Position numbers and translations under genes: made by a program. Shown piece after piece: positions 17,917 to 26,569 of a DNA stretch of 64,000 nucleotides. The DNA comes from an uncultured Pseudomonadales bacterium (GTDB taxonomy: Bacteria; Pseudomonadota; Gammaproteobacteria; Pseudomonadales; Pseudohongiellaceae), in contig CALTDI010000005.1 of assembly GCA_943842505.1 (NCBI GenBank), positions 62,001 through 126,000 on the forward strand. Reading direction: 5' to 3'. Under the pieces are notes generated by a model. It had not been told where the DNA came from. It saw only the letters and a list, made by a program, of their open reading frames with translations, and ran no database searches. How positions within the stretch are numbered: position 1 is the first letter of the stretch; each line of letters opens with the position of its first letter.

Positions 17917-18040
17917 CAGTTTGGCACTAAAGCCGAGTTTCTTGCTAATCCCATTGGCCCCCAAACACACACAATTTCCCTGCACACTATCCCTAAGGTA
18001 CTATCCACACAGTACAAATTTCCAATCAATCGGGGGCACT

Positions 18041-19936
18041 ATGCTTGCACTACTTCCTCACAAAGGGCTGATCACACTGGCCTTTACTCTATTCGCTGTT
18101 AGCGGTTATGGCGCCGACTGGCCTAGTTATGGCGGAGATAATGGATCTCGAAAATATTCGCCCCTGGACCAGATCGATGCAAGCAATGTTGGTAGCTTAA
18201 CGACTGCCTGGAGTTGGGACAGCGTCGATAACGCAACTGTTGCTGAGAATGTGCGTGAGGAAAATTTTCGCGCGATGCCTGCTGGCTTTAAAGCTACCCC
18301 TATAGTGATAGACGGCGTTATGTACATACCCACGTCATTCGGTCGGGTGGTGGCGTTAGATGCGCGCAGCGGTGAAGAGAAATGGGTGTTTGATACTCAG
18401 GCGTGGCAGGCGGGGCGACCGGCAAATTTGGGTTATAACTCCAGAGGTGTCGCCTATTGGGAGAGGGCAGGCAAGAAGCGTATTTTCTTTGCGACCAACG
18501 ATTCCAATCTCTGGTCACTAAATCTGGAGGACGGCAGCCCCGATTCAAGTTTCGGTGATGGAGGCAAGGTCGATTTGGCTGAGGGCTTGGGGCGCGAGAT
18601 TGATAGACGACAGTACGGAGTGGTCTCTCCACCGTTGGTCACGAATAACACGGTGATTGTTAACTCTATTATTAACGATGGGCCCGGCAACAAAGAAATG
18701 CCTCCCGGTCATGTGCGTGGGTTTAATCCCGACACGGGTGAGATCGAATGGGTGTTCCATACAATCCCGCAAGCGGGTGAGTTTGGAAATGACACTTGGG
18801 AAGATGGGTCCTGGGAATATACCGGCAATACCAACTCCTGGACCATTATGAGTGCCGATGACGAATTGGATATAGCCTATATTCCAATCGGAACACCAAC
18901 GAACGACTGGTATGGCGCTCTTCGAAAAGGCGACAACCTTTTTGCTGAGTCTCTGGTGGCTGTAAGAGCAAGCACGGGGGAGAGACTGTGGCATTTTCAG
19001 ATGGTGCACCATGGAGTCTGGGACTATGACCTGCCAGCAGCTCCTACCCTCGTTGATATTACTGTGGATGGGCGTGATATTAAGGCGGTTGCGCAGATAT
19101 CCAAGCAGGGCTTTACCTATGTATTCGATAGAATAAGCGGAGAGCCTGTATGGCCTATTGAGGAACGGGCGGTTCCGCAGAGTAAGGTTCCGGGTGAATC
19201 CTTGTCGCCAACGCAACCATTTCCGACCAAGCCTGCGGCTTTCGCCGTTCAGGGGATCTCCGATGAGACGTTAATCGATTTCACGCCCGAATTGCGACAG
19301 GAAGCGCTGCAGCTGATCGAGCGTTTCGACTACGGGCCCGTGTTTACCCCGCCATCGCTGCGCGGCACCATTAACATGCCTGGTTGGGGTGGTGGCGGTT
19401 GGTGGACGGGCGCTTCTTTCGATCCGGATACGGGCTTATTCTATGTGCCATCGACAACTATTCCTATCGTTGTGCAGCTTGTTGAGGTTGACCCTGAGCA
19501 ATCTAACCTAGTCTACACCCGGGGCGGGGCGACTAATGTTGGTGGGCCTCAAGGGCTGCCCCTGACCAAGCCGCCCTATGGCCGCATAACGGCAATCGAT
19601 TTGAATACGGGCGAACATGAATGGATGGTTCCCCATGGTGAGGGCATCAGGCAGAAGATCATCGATATGGGTATATTAGATCCAGGCCCCGTAGGCGGGC
19701 CAAGCAGGACCGGCCCTGTGCTTACCAAGACTCTGCTGTTTATCGCGCAATCGGACAATGGGCGCAGTGTGTTAAGAGCCTTTGACAAGGCTAATGGCGA
19801 GATCGTGCATGAGATGGACCTACCGTTGCCGCCACAGGCTACTCCTATGACTTATTCGGTGAACGGCAAGCAATATATCTCTATTGCCCTTGGCGGTGGC
19901 CAGGATGCCAGAGTTCTAACTCTGTCTCTTCCTTAG
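18041..19936 (+). CDS. Periplasmic PQQ-dependent dehydrogenase (quinoprotein, glucose-dehydrogenase-like)
   Basis: A secreted eight-bladed propeller dehydrogenase that oxidises a sugar or alcohol with pyrroloquinoline quinone. A longer frame opens at 17921, but the ATG at 18041 is preferred because it places a Sec signal peptide (MLALLPHKGLITLAF..., cleavage near GYGA-DW) at the N-terminus; the product is 631 residues. Propeller motifs include DWPSYGGDNGSRKYSPL, repeated GxxxW blades and HHGVWDYDLPAAPTLVDI, characteristic of the membrane glucose dehydrogenase group, here without its N-terminal membrane domain. No cysteine is present, so it lacks the adjacent-cysteine disulfide of methanol dehydrogenases and a fused cytochrome. 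No pqq or cytochrome c gene lies nearby. The substrate is unknown. Confidence 0.85.
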   Translation: MLALLPHKGLITLAFTLFAVSGYGADWPSYGGDNGSRKYSPLDQIDASNVGSLTTAWSWDSVDNATVAENVREENFRAMPAGFKATPIVIDGVMYIPTSFGRVVALDARSGEEKWVFDTQAWQAGRPANLGYNSRGVAYWERAGKKRIFFATNDSNLWSLNLEDGSPDSSFGDGGKVDLAEGLGREIDRRQYGVVSPPLVTNNTVIVNSIINDGPGNKEMPPGHVRGFNPDTGEIEWVFHTIPQAGEFGNDTWEDGSWEYTGNTNSWTIMSADDELDIAYIPIGTPTNDWYGALRKGDNLFAESLVAVRASTGERLWHFQMVHHGVWDYDLPAAPTLVDITVDGRDIKAVAQISKQGFTYVFDRISGEPVWPIEERAVPQSKVPGESLSPTQPFPTKPAAFAVQGISDETLIDFTPELRQEALQLIERFDYGPVFTPPSLRGTINMPGWGGGGWWTGASFDPDTGLFYVPSTTIPIVVQLVEVDPEQSNLVYTRGGATNVGGPQGLPLTKPPYGRITAIDLNTGEHEWMVPHGEGIRQKIIDMGILDPGPVGGPSRTGPVLTKTLLFIAQSDNGRSVLRAFDKANGEIVHEMDLPLPPQATPMTYSVNGKQYISIALGGGQDARVLTLSLP

Positions 19937-20032
19937 TAGACTGGGATGGGGTGTAGTAATAACTGTGAATCGGCAAAGATTTTCTGCTATTGGGGCACTG
20001 TATCCCGCGCCGTCTATGGTATTATGAGATCT

Positions 20033-20145
20033 GGTAACTCTTGTCGGTCCCCACGCAATGATAAGTTATAAACCCCGCCAGGCCCGGAAGGGAGCAACGG
20101 TAGTAACTGACTCATGTGCCGCGGTGTGGCTGGCAAGAGCTGCCT
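20033..20145 (+). ncRNA. ffs: 4.5S signal recognition particle RNA
   Basis: The RNA scaffold of the signal recognition particle that binds Ffh. The conserved apical domain is visible as CCAGGCCCGGAAGGGAGCAACGG with the GGAA tetraloop and asymmetric internal loop. The outer ends GGTAACTCTTG (from 20033) and CAAGAGCTGCC (to about 20145) pair to close the rod, fixing the boundaries to within a few bases. TATTAT at 20020-20025 could be its -10 box. It lies directly upstream of dnaX, the classical order in many gammaproteobacteria. Confidence 0.92.
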
Positions 20146-20221
20146 CCAATCAAATTCTCAAAAGAGTAGATATCGCTGTCATCGATTTTCATATCGGACA
20201 GTTTTTCAACGAAGAAACCCA

Positions 20222-22051
20222 ATGAGCTACCAAGTCTTAGCCCGCAAATGGCGACCAAGCAACTTCTCCGAAGTGGCGGGACAGGCTCATGTTCTCAAAT
20301 CATTGATCAATGCTCTGGATAATGAGCGTCTGCATCATGCGTACCTCTTCACCGGTACGCGTGGAGTGGGTAAAACCACGCTCGCGCGAATATTGGCAAA
20401 ATGCCTGAATTGCGAGGAAGGCGTTAGCTCGGTTCCCTGTGGAAAGTGTGATTCTTGCAAGGAGATTAACGAGGGACGATTCATCGACTTGATAGAGGTC
20501 GATGCGGCTTCGCGAACAAAGGTCGAAGATACCCGTGAGCTACTCGATAATGTGCAGTACGCGCCGAGCAGAGGGCGCTTCAAGGTATACCTCATCGATG
20601 AGGTGCATATGTTGTCGAACCACAGCTTCAATGCCTTGCTAAAGACTTTGGAAGAGCCGCCTCCACATGTCAAATTCCTCTTCGCAACTACCGACCCACA
20701 GAAACTGCCGATTACGATTCTATCGAGATGTCTGCAGTTCAATTTAAAGAATTTAAGCCCGCAATTAATAACGGAATATTTAGGCTCAGTGCTCGAGAAA
20801 GAGAGTCTAGAGTTCGAGGATGAGGCGCTCTGGCAAATTGCGGCCGCCGCATCGGGAAGTATGCGTGACGCCCTGACCCTGGTAGATCAAGCCATATCGT
20901 ATTGCGAAGGCAGGGTTGCAACGGACGGTGTCATTGAGATGCTTGGCGTGCCACCTCAGAAACAAGTCTACGAATTATTGAAGGGCATGGCGTCCAGGTC
21001 GGTCTCTACTATTCTCGAACTAATTCGGGACATTGCAGAACAGACGCCCGACTATAGCCATACCCTGGATAGTCTCTTATCGACTCTTCACCGAGTAGCT
21101 ATCGCGCAGATAGAGCCAAAGGCGGTGGACAATAGTTATGGTGACATGCCCCAGATCTTGGAGCTGGCCTCCTTAATTAGCGCTGAAGACGTGCAGTTGT
21201 ATTATCAGATGGGGATCAAGGGCCGAGAGGACCTTCGGCTCTCTGCGGAAGTGCGAACAGCCTTCGAGATGCTGCTGATACGAATGCTGGTCTTTTCTCC
21301 CAGCTATGTTGAGCCTACAGAAATCCTTAGCCCGGAAGCGGATAGCGAGAGCACCTCGGATACTGTGGTAGAGCCGGGCGCAGCAGCGGAAAGCGAAAAA
21401 AAAAAGAATAGAGTAGAGTCGAATCAAGAGCCGAATCAAGAGCCGGGCACAGAGGCTTCGGAGTCTGTCGCTGGAGATGTTGCAGCAGAAGATGAGATGG
21501 AATCGAGCGCCAACGAGCAGGTCATAGGATCTGTTGAGAGCTCAGCGGAGCCTGCCATCAACTCCGTTGATACGCAGAGTGATAGTGCAGGCTCTGCCGT
21601 AGAGCCTCGCCTAGATGCGGAGCCCGCCGCCGTCGAAACGCCAGGAAAAATAAGCTTAGACTCGCTCAGTAAGCAAAGTTGGCTGCGACTCTATCCGCAG
21701 CTTGAGATAAGCGGCATAGCAGCAAATGTTTTAGCGAATTCTGACTTTCAGCGAGCGGACGCGAAGAGTGTACACTTCGTACTGGATCATTCTCAGAGCG
21801 CGGTGTTCAGCGAGGAATTGCTGCCAAAGATCTCGCAGGCGCTGAGTGATTATTTCTCTACCGAGCTGTTGGTAAACATAGAAATAGGCGAAACAAAGAA
21901 CGAAACACCCGCATTGCTAAGTCAGCGGCTCAAAGAGGAGCGGCATGCGGCGATGGTAAATAATTTTGAAAAAGATGAGAACGTGCAAGAGCTGCTCAAG
22001 CACTTCTCCGGCACGCTGGCAAAAGAATCTATAGCTCCTCATAAGGATTAA
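20222..22051 (+). CDS. dnaX: DNA polymerase III tau/gamma subunit
   Basis: DnaX is the motor of the clamp loader and, as full-length tau, ties polymerase to helicase. A frame opens at 20114 inside the 4.5S RNA gene, but ATG 20222 gives the family start MSYQVLARKWRP and a 609-residue product. Visible are Walker A GTRGVGKTT, the zinc module C-x8-C-x2-C-x2-C (LNCEEGVSSVPCGKCDSC), Walker B LIDEVHML and sensor 1 FATTDPQKLP. After about residue 370 comes a Glu/Ser/Ala-rich linker with a tandem NQEP repeat, then tau domain V. An A10 run at 21396-21405 in the linker probably produces the short gamma form by slippage. It is followed 8 bp later by ybaB. Confidence 0.96.
   Translation: MSYQVLARKWRPSNFSEVAGQAHVLKSLINALDNERLHHAYLFTGTRGVGKTTLARILAKCLNCEEGVSSVPCGKCDSCKEINEGRFIDLIEVDAASRTKVEDTRELLDNVQYAPSRGRFKVYLIDEVHMLSNHSFNALLKTLEEPPPHVKFLFATTDPQKLPITILSRCLQFNLKNLSPQLITEYLGSVLEKESLEFEDEALWQIAAAASGSMRDALTLVDQAISYCEGRVATDGVIEMLGVPPQKQVYELLKGMASRSVSTILELIRDIAEQTPDYSHTLDSLLSTLHRVAIAQIEPKAVDNSYGDMPQILELASLISAEDVQLYYQMGIKGREDLRLSAEVRTAFEMLLIRMLVFSPSYVEPTEILSPEADSESTSDTVVEPGAAAESEKKKNRVESNQEPNQEPGTEASESVAGDVAAEDEMESSANEQVIGSVESSAEPAINSVDTQSDSAGSAVEPRLDAEPAAVETPGKISLDSLSKQSWLRLYPQLEISGIAANVLANSDFQRADAKSVHFVLDHSQSAVFSEELLPKISQALSDYFSTELLVNIEIGETKNETPALLSQRLKEERHAAMVNNFEKDENVQELLKHFSGTLAKESIAPHKD
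21396..21416 (+). promoter_or_regulatory. A10 slippage site in dnaX, predicted to yield gamma subunit
   Basis: Ten consecutive A (21396-21405) read in frame as GAA AAA AAA AAG. Slipping by -1 (or adding one A to the transcript) gives GAA then TAG at 21409-21411 and a 396-residue product. Losing one A gives AGA ATA GAG and TAG at 21414-21416. Both truncated forms keep domains I-III and lose the tau-specific tail, as gamma does in E. coli (ribosomal frameshift at A6G) and Thermus (transcriptional slippage at A9). No clear downstream stem-loop is seen, favouring transcriptional slippage. Confidence 0.65.
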
Positions 22052-22059
22052 TAATTAGC

Positions 22060-22380
22060 ATGACCGATTTGAACGAAATCATGAAGCAGGCGAAGCTGAT
22101 GCAGGAGCAGTTTCAAAAGGCTCAGGTAGAACAGCTTAAGACTATGACCGAAGGAGAGTCGGGTGCCGGTCTGGTCAAAGTCGTTATGAATGGCAAACAC
22201 GATGTAATAAGCGTGAGTCTGGACGATGGTGTCATGGGTGAAGAAAAGGCCGTGATTGAAGATTTGCTGGCTGCCGCGGTCAATGATGCGGTGAGGAAAA
22301 TCGAAGAGAAAAACAAAGATGCGCTAGGCTCTATGGCTGGCGGAATGAAGATGCCAGATGGCTTCAAGTTTCCTTTCTAG
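22060..22380 (+). CDS. ybaB: YbaB/EbfC family nucleoid-associated protein
   Basis: A small DNA-binding protein that forms a tweezer-like dimer and coats the nucleoid. The 106-residue length and the sequence ([17 protein letters not shown]..., [48 protein letters not shown] at the C-terminus) match the family closely. It lies 8 bp after dnaX and 8 bp before recR, the conserved dnaX-ybaB-recR operon, which implies a function linked to replication and repair. Confidence 0.95.
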   Translation: MTDLNEIMKQAKLMQEQFQKAQVEQLKTMTEGESGAGLVKVVMNGKHDVISVSLDDGVMGEEKAVIEDLLAAAVNDAVRKIEEKNKDALGSMAGGMKMPDGFKFPF

Positions 22381-22388
22381 GAGTAGTC

Positions 22389-22994
22389 GTGAATTCCAGC
22401 CCCCTAATTGATCAGCTAATCGAAGCGTTTCGATGCCTGCCAGGCGTAGGCCCCAAGTCTGCGCAGCGTATGACTCTGCATCTTCTGGAGAGAAACCGTG
22501 CCGGAGGAAAGAAGCTTAGTGAATCCCTGTCCGTTGCATTGAATGAAGTCGGAAACTGCATTCATTGCCGCACGCTCACCGAAGAAGAGACTTGCCGCAT
22601 CTGTGCAAACTCCTCCCGCAATCGCAAGATTTGCTGTGTCGTAGAATCGCCAGCGGATGTTTTTGCTATAGAGCAGTCTGGCTCTTTCAGGGGAATCTAC
22701 TTTGTACTTATGGGCCATCTGTCACCCATCGATGGAATCGGCCCCGAACAATTAGGCATGCATCAACTGTTAGAGAAAGTCGCCAACACTGAAATAGAGG
22801 AAGTGATTATCGCCTGTAACCCAAATGTTGAAGGCGATGCCACGGCCTACTATATTGCTGAACAGTTAAAGGATTCTTCGGCGCAAGTTTCGAGAATTGC
22901 GCATGGAGTGCCTGTAGGGGGTGAGTTGGAATTTGTTGATGGCAGCACGCTTACTCATGCATTTGCCGGACGTAAGTCCATGGGGCACTCTTGA
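22389..22994 (+). CDS. recR: Recombination mediator RecR
   Basis: RecR works with RecO and RecF to load RecA at single-stranded gaps. The 201-residue protein shows the N-terminal helix-hairpin-helix ([15 protein letters not shown]), a C4 zinc finger (C-x2-C in NCIHCRT and C-x2-C in CRICAN), a TOPRIM domain ([15 protein letters not shown]...) and the C-terminal Walker-like [16 protein letters not shown]. It starts with GTG at 22389, 7-8 bases after AGGAG. Its TGA stop overlaps the TTG start of rnd, so the two are probably translationally coupled. Confidence 0.96.
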   Translation: MNSSPLIDQLIEAFRCLPGVGPKSAQRMTLHLLERNRAGGKKLSESLSVALNEVGNCIHCRTLTEEETCRICANSSRNRKICCVVESPADVFAIEQSGSFRGIYFVLMGHLSPIDGIGPEQLGMHQLLEKVANTEIEEVIIACNPNVEGDATAYYIAEQLKDSSAQVSRIAHGVPVGGELEFVDGSTLTHAFAGRKSMGHS

Positions 22995-24163
22995 GCGAGC
23001 TTAACTATAGCGACGGCATGCCAATCGAATACGTCGATGATGACGCCACTCTGAGTGCGCTGTGCGCACAATGGAGCCATGAAGAATTCCTCGCCGTTGA
23101 TACGGAATTTGAACGCACTAGTACTTTCTATGCACGCATAGGATTATTGCAGATAGCGGATAGTAAGAGCTGCTATCTGGTGGATCCCCTGTGTATCGAA
23201 GACTGGTCTCCCTTTAAGGCACTAATTTCCAGCCCGTCCTGTACTTTGGTCATGCATTCTTGCAGCGAAGACCTAAACCTGTTCCAGACATTCCTCGGTT
23301 GCCTGCCAGTCTCTCTGTTTGATACTCAGCTCGCCGCTGCATTCTTGGGCATAGGCTTTAGTATTAGCTATCAAGGGTTGGTGGAACAGTTGTTAGGTGT
23401 AGAGGTCGCTAAGGACGAGACACGTTCCGACTGGATCAAGCGCCCTTTATCGGAAAAACAAAAGCTTTATGCAGCTACCGATGTGCGCTATCTGCTGCAG
23501 ATACGTGAGATTCTGAGCGAGCAGATTCAGTTAAAAGGCATGACCGATTGGATGCAGGCTGAGTGTGATCAACAGCTCGCGATTGCCCAGAAGATAGAGC
23601 AAGAATCTAATTGGCAGACTTATTATACAGGTGTAAGCAATGCATGGCGTCTCGACAATGGTGGCCTGGAAGTCTTGCAGCAACTATGTGTATGGCGAGA
23701 ACAGAAAGCCCGGCAACGCAACAAGCCCCGTAGTTGGATTGTTAAAGACAACGATCTGCTGAGCCTCTGTGCAGAAATCGCAGAGGCGACTAACTCGGAT
23801 AGTCTCAGTATCGACATCATCAAAAACATCGAAGGCGTTGATCGTCGATTCTTATCGCGCAGTGCCGAGGAATTGTTTCTTCTACTGAATAACCCTGCGA
23901 ATAGAGGTGAGGTAGACCCTGGCCTTCTGAACAAGCCCCTTAGCACTTCGCTTAGGAAGAAGTTAAAGCTTAGCAAGCAGGCGGCGAACAACAAGGCTGA
24001 GGAGTTAGGCATGTCTCCGGAGTTGCTCGGGCGCAAAAAATATCTCGTGGATTTGCTAAGAGACTATGAGAAGCATGGGGCGCTCAGATGGTCAGGTGAG
24101 TTCGCTGGATGGCGGAGGGAGCTCCTCGAATCGGAGCTCACGGCAATACTTGGTGAAGATTGA
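22991..24163 (+). CDS. rnd: Ribonuclease D
   Basis: RNase D is a 3'-5' exoribonuclease that trims tRNA and other small RNA precursors. The 390-residue protein has the DEDDy exonuclease domain: AVDTEFERT (D, E), [11 protein letters not shown], and the third motif with [12 protein letters not shown] carrying the Tyr and Asp. An HRDC domain follows at about 215-290 ([20 protein letters not shown]). Length is close to E. coli Rnd (375). The start is the TTG that overlaps the recR stop (TTGA); an alternative ATG lies at 23018 but would shorten the N-terminus. It continues the dnaX-ybaB-recR operon. Confidence 0.94.
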   Translation: MSELNYSDGMPIEYVDDDATLSALCAQWSHEEFLAVDTEFERTSTFYARIGLLQIADSKSCYLVDPLCIEDWSPFKALISSPSCTLVMHSCSEDLNLFQTFLGCLPVSLFDTQLAAAFLGIGFSISYQGLVEQLLGVEVAKDETRSDWIKRPLSEKQKLYAATDVRYLLQIREILSEQIQLKGMTDWMQAECDQQLAIAQKIEQESNWQTYYTGVSNAWRLDNGGLEVLQQLCVWREQKARQRNKPRSWIVKDNDLLSLCAEIAEATNSDSLSIDIIKNIEGVDRRFLSRSAEELFLLLNNPANRGEVDPGLLNKPLSTSLRKKLKLSKQAANNKAEELGMSPELLGRKKYLVDLLRDYEKHGALRWSGEFAGWRRELLESELTAILGED

Positions 24164-24182
24164 ATAATGAATAGGGCGTACT

Positions 24183-24626
24183 GTGCTTAGGCCGAAATTT
24201 TGGGAGTTACCCTTAGATGATCTCAACACGGCTGAGTGGGAGAGTCTCTGCGACGGTTGCGGACGCTGCTGTCTTAAGAAGTTCGCGGACGAGGATAGCG
24301 ACGAGATTGTGTATACAAGGGTGGTGTGCAGGTATTTCGATGAGCGGAGCAGTCGTTGTGGGTGCTACGAAGATCGCTCTTCGCTGGTGCCAGACTGTCT
24401 CGATGTTCGTAAAATGGACCTGGAACAGAGTAATTGGATGCCGGACAGCTGCGCCTATAGGCTGCGCTTCGAAGGTAAGGAGTTATTCGAATGGCACCCC
24501 CTTATTGCCGGGTCTCGTGAGAAGATGGCGGCGGCGGGGATCTTGCTAGAAGGCAGGGTGATCTCGGAGGAGCATGTCCACCCGGAAGGGTTTGACGAGC
24601 ATATTATTCGGTGGGTTGAGACGTAA
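24183..24626 (+). CDS. ycgN: YcgN family (UPF0260) cysteine-cluster protein
   Basis: A conserved 147-residue protein with many cysteines: C-x2-C-x3-CC in LCDGCGRCCLKK, then VVCRYFD, SRCGCYEDR and PDCLDV. This matches the Fe-S or zinc-type UPF0260/CxxCxxCC family, whose biochemical role is not established. It starts with GTG at 24183, 20 bp after rnd, in the frequently observed rnd-ycgN arrangement. Its TAA stop overlaps the ATG of the following membrane protein gene (TAATG), so the two are likely co-translated. Confidence 0.9.
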   Translation: MLRPKFWELPLDDLNTAEWESLCDGCGRCCLKKFADEDSDEIVYTRVVCRYFDERSSRCGCYEDRSSLVPDCLDVRKMDLEQSNWMPDSCAYRLRFEGKELFEWHPLIAGSREKMAAAGILLEGRVISEEHVHPEGFDEHIIRWVET

Positions 24627-25006
24627 TGGATGCAATCGGTAATTATTGGTTCTTTTGGGCTCTCTACCTGGCAGCGGCGGTTGTTTTTACGGCACTGTTC
24701 TGGAGATTAACCCGTTTTCAGCATGGGATTTGGCGATCATATAGTCTGAGGGCGGTAGCCATAGCCGTCATATTCACCCCCTGGTATAGCAATCCACAGG
24801 ATAGCATTATGGCGCCCGCGCTTATGGTTGCCACTCTCGATGCTATAACTATTGGTAGTAGTGCCGCTTTTCGCAGCGTCGTGCCGCTTGTCCTTGCGAC
24901 TCTATGCGGTTTGCTGGTGGCAGGAATAATGGCTTTTCTGAAAAAGAAAGAGGCTAAAATAAATAGTAATAACAATGCGATAAATGATATATCTAAAGTA
25001 GTTTAA
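24626..25006 (+). CDS. Small inner-membrane protein, function unknown
   Basis: A 126-residue protein with three strong hydrophobic segments (about 7-26, 41-54, and a longer region 60-105 that may hold one or two helices) and a short, Lys/Asn-rich cytoplasmic tail. I do not recognise a named family. It is tightly coupled to ycgN through a TAATG overlap, which supports it being real. The 3' end drops into AT-rich DNA (AAATAAATAGTAATAAC), unlike the body of the gene. The role is unknown. Confidence 0.7.
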   Translation: MDAIGNYWFFWALYLAAAVVFTALFWRLTRFQHGIWRSYSLRAVAIAVIFTPWYSNPQDSIMAPALMVATLDAITIGSSAAFRSVVPLVLATLCGLLVAGIMAFLKKKEAKINSNNNAINDISKVV

Positions 25007-25695
25007 AAATATTTCGCAAGTATCAACTTCCCCCCGTGAATTGTCCACTTGAATGTGGGGCCCTATAACTAACAGGTGAAAGTTTATTAATTCAAAATAA
25101 CTGCTTGGCAAGCAGAAGTCCGTCATGACTGGCTGGGGCAAAAGCGCCTCGGTACTTCCTTAGTAATCTGTCTGAGAGCGTATTCATTGAAACCCGCGCT
25201 GCCCGCGATAAAGTCAGCATGCTGCAGTATCAACTGAGTAACAAAAGGGCGAGTTTTTGCCACTCATCGACACTGAAACAGAGAACGATAGCCTCACAGA
25301 CATGATGATGGACAATGACCCAGCCGAAATGAACTGAATGTCCTTCTTCCAAGATCTTGATGGCCGCGGCTGGGACAGGTTTACCTATAGGCAGCTACCG
25401 GGCTAGTGTCGTTGGGCAGACGGGAGTGAACTGACTAGGGGCGAGAGGCTAGAGTTTCTGACGTCGAAGTCGCTGCCGGCAGGGTCGTGGTTAGAAAGGA
25501 TGTACGCTGCTATATCACGGAAAAAGGCAGAAAAGGTATAGAGATAGTGCTCTGGCTCTCGCTGCTATATACAGCCAATGTCCGTACAAAATGTAGGCCA
25601 TTAGTGCGCTGAGACAGAGTGAACTCGGGGTTTTTCTGTATTAATAGTGAGCTGATGTTTACAATACGCGCACGTAAATTACGCAGTGGAAAAGA
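25007..25695. other. 690-bp gap with broken coding-like fragments
   Basis: No intact gene fits here. One plus-strand frame spells RYFLSNLSESVFIETRAA (about 25152-25205), which resembles the core of a PilZ-like domain, and could begin at ATG 25125 if one A of the run at 25140-25143 were removed. A different frame carries LPLIDTETENDSLTD and then a separate small frame FFQDLDGRGWDRFTY; each soon meets a stop. This looks like a decayed gene rather than non-coding design, but similarity is too weak to name it. No promoter, RNA gene or terminator was recognised with confidence. Confidence 0.35.
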
Positions 25696-25698
25696 TTG

Positions 25699-26541
25699 AT
25701 GAATTTTACCGGTACAGACGAATACGTAGCTACAAATGAATTACAGCTAGCGGTTAACGCAGCGATTGCTCTACAGAAACCTCTCCTCATAAAAGGGGAG
25801 CCGGGAACGGGCAAGACAATGTTAGCTGAGCAGATCGCCAAATCCTTGAATCTTCCACTTATCCAGTGGCATATCAAATCGACGACAAAAGCTCAACAAG
25901 GCCTCTATGAATACGATGCTGTCTCCAGGCTTAGAGACTCGCAGTTGGGTGACGATAAAGTGCATGATATCTCCAACTATATCGTGCAAGGTAAATTATG
26001 GGAGTCGTTCGAGGCGGGTGACCAGTCTGTTCTGCTTATCGATGAAATAGATAAGGCAGATATTGAGTTCCCTAACGACCTGTTACTTGAGCTCGATAAG
26101 ATGGAGTTCTTCGTCTACGAGACTAAGCAGCTAGTCAAGGCCAAGACACGGCCTATCATAATCATTACCAGCAATAACGAGAAAGAATTGCCTGATGCAT
26201 TCCTGCGTCGCTGCTTCTTTCACTACATTGAATTTCCGGATTCTCAGACTATGGAGAAAATAGTAGATGTACACTATCCGGACATAAAAAAGAATCTGCT
26301 CTCTCAGGCAATGGATGTTTTCTTCGATGTGAGAAAAATCCCTGGTCTGAAGAAGAAGCCATCTACCTCAGAATTGATAGATTGGCTGAAGTTGCTAATG
26401 GCCGACGACATTCCTGAGGATGTGCTTAAGAGTCATAGCGCCAAGAATGCCATCCCTCCGCTGTATGGTGCGCTGCTTAAGAATGAGCAGGATGTGCATC
26501 TATTGGAGAAGCTGGCATTCATGCATAGAGCTAAAAGCTAG
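25699..26541 (+). CDS. MoxR-type AAA+ ATPase
   Basis: A AAA+ chaperone-like ATPase of the MoxR superfamily; relatives remodel or activate partner proteins together with VWA-domain proteins. The track of conserved elements is complete: Walker A GEPGTGKT (33-40), Walker B LLIDEIDKA, sensor 1 IIITSNNEKELPDAFLRRC with the arginine finger region. The ATG at 25699 is preferred over the TTG directly before it. The product has 280 residues. A VWA/CoxE protein gene follows 28 bp later, the usual partner. Substrate enzymes are not identifiable. Confidence 0.88.
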   Translation: MNFTGTDEYVATNELQLAVNAAIALQKPLLIKGEPGTGKTMLAEQIAKSLNLPLIQWHIKSTTKAQQGLYEYDAVSRLRDSQLGDDKVHDISNYIVQGKLWESFEAGDQSVLLIDEIDKADIEFPNDLLLELDKMEFFVYETKQLVKAKTRPIIIITSNNEKELPDAFLRRCFFHYIEFPDSQTMEKIVDVHYPDIKKNLLSQAMDVFFDVRKIPGLKKKPSTSELIDWLKLLMADDIPEDVLKSHSAKNAIPPLYGALLKNEQDVHLLEKLAFMHRAKS

Positions 26542-26569
26542 CAGCCATAGTTCTTAAAGAGACGCTCTC

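Noticed and set aside
17921-18040. Longer start for the PQQ dehydrogenase
   Set aside because: The extra 40 residues are not signal-peptide-like and overlap the tRNA-derived repeat tail; the ATG at 18041 gives a normal secretion signal.
20114-20221. Upstream extension of dnaX
   Set aside because: It lies within and just after the 4.5S RNA gene; homology starts at MSYQVLARKWRP.
21421-21444. Tandem 12-bp repeat as a possible mobile or CRISPR-like repeat
   Set aside because: It is two in-frame copies of GAATCAAGAGCC coding NQEP-NQEP in the flexible linker of DnaX; two copies without spacers are not an array.
24902-25141. 79-residue minus-strand frame after ycgN
   Set aside because: It is antisense to the coupled membrane protein gene at its 3' end and AT-rich beyond; it looks like chance.
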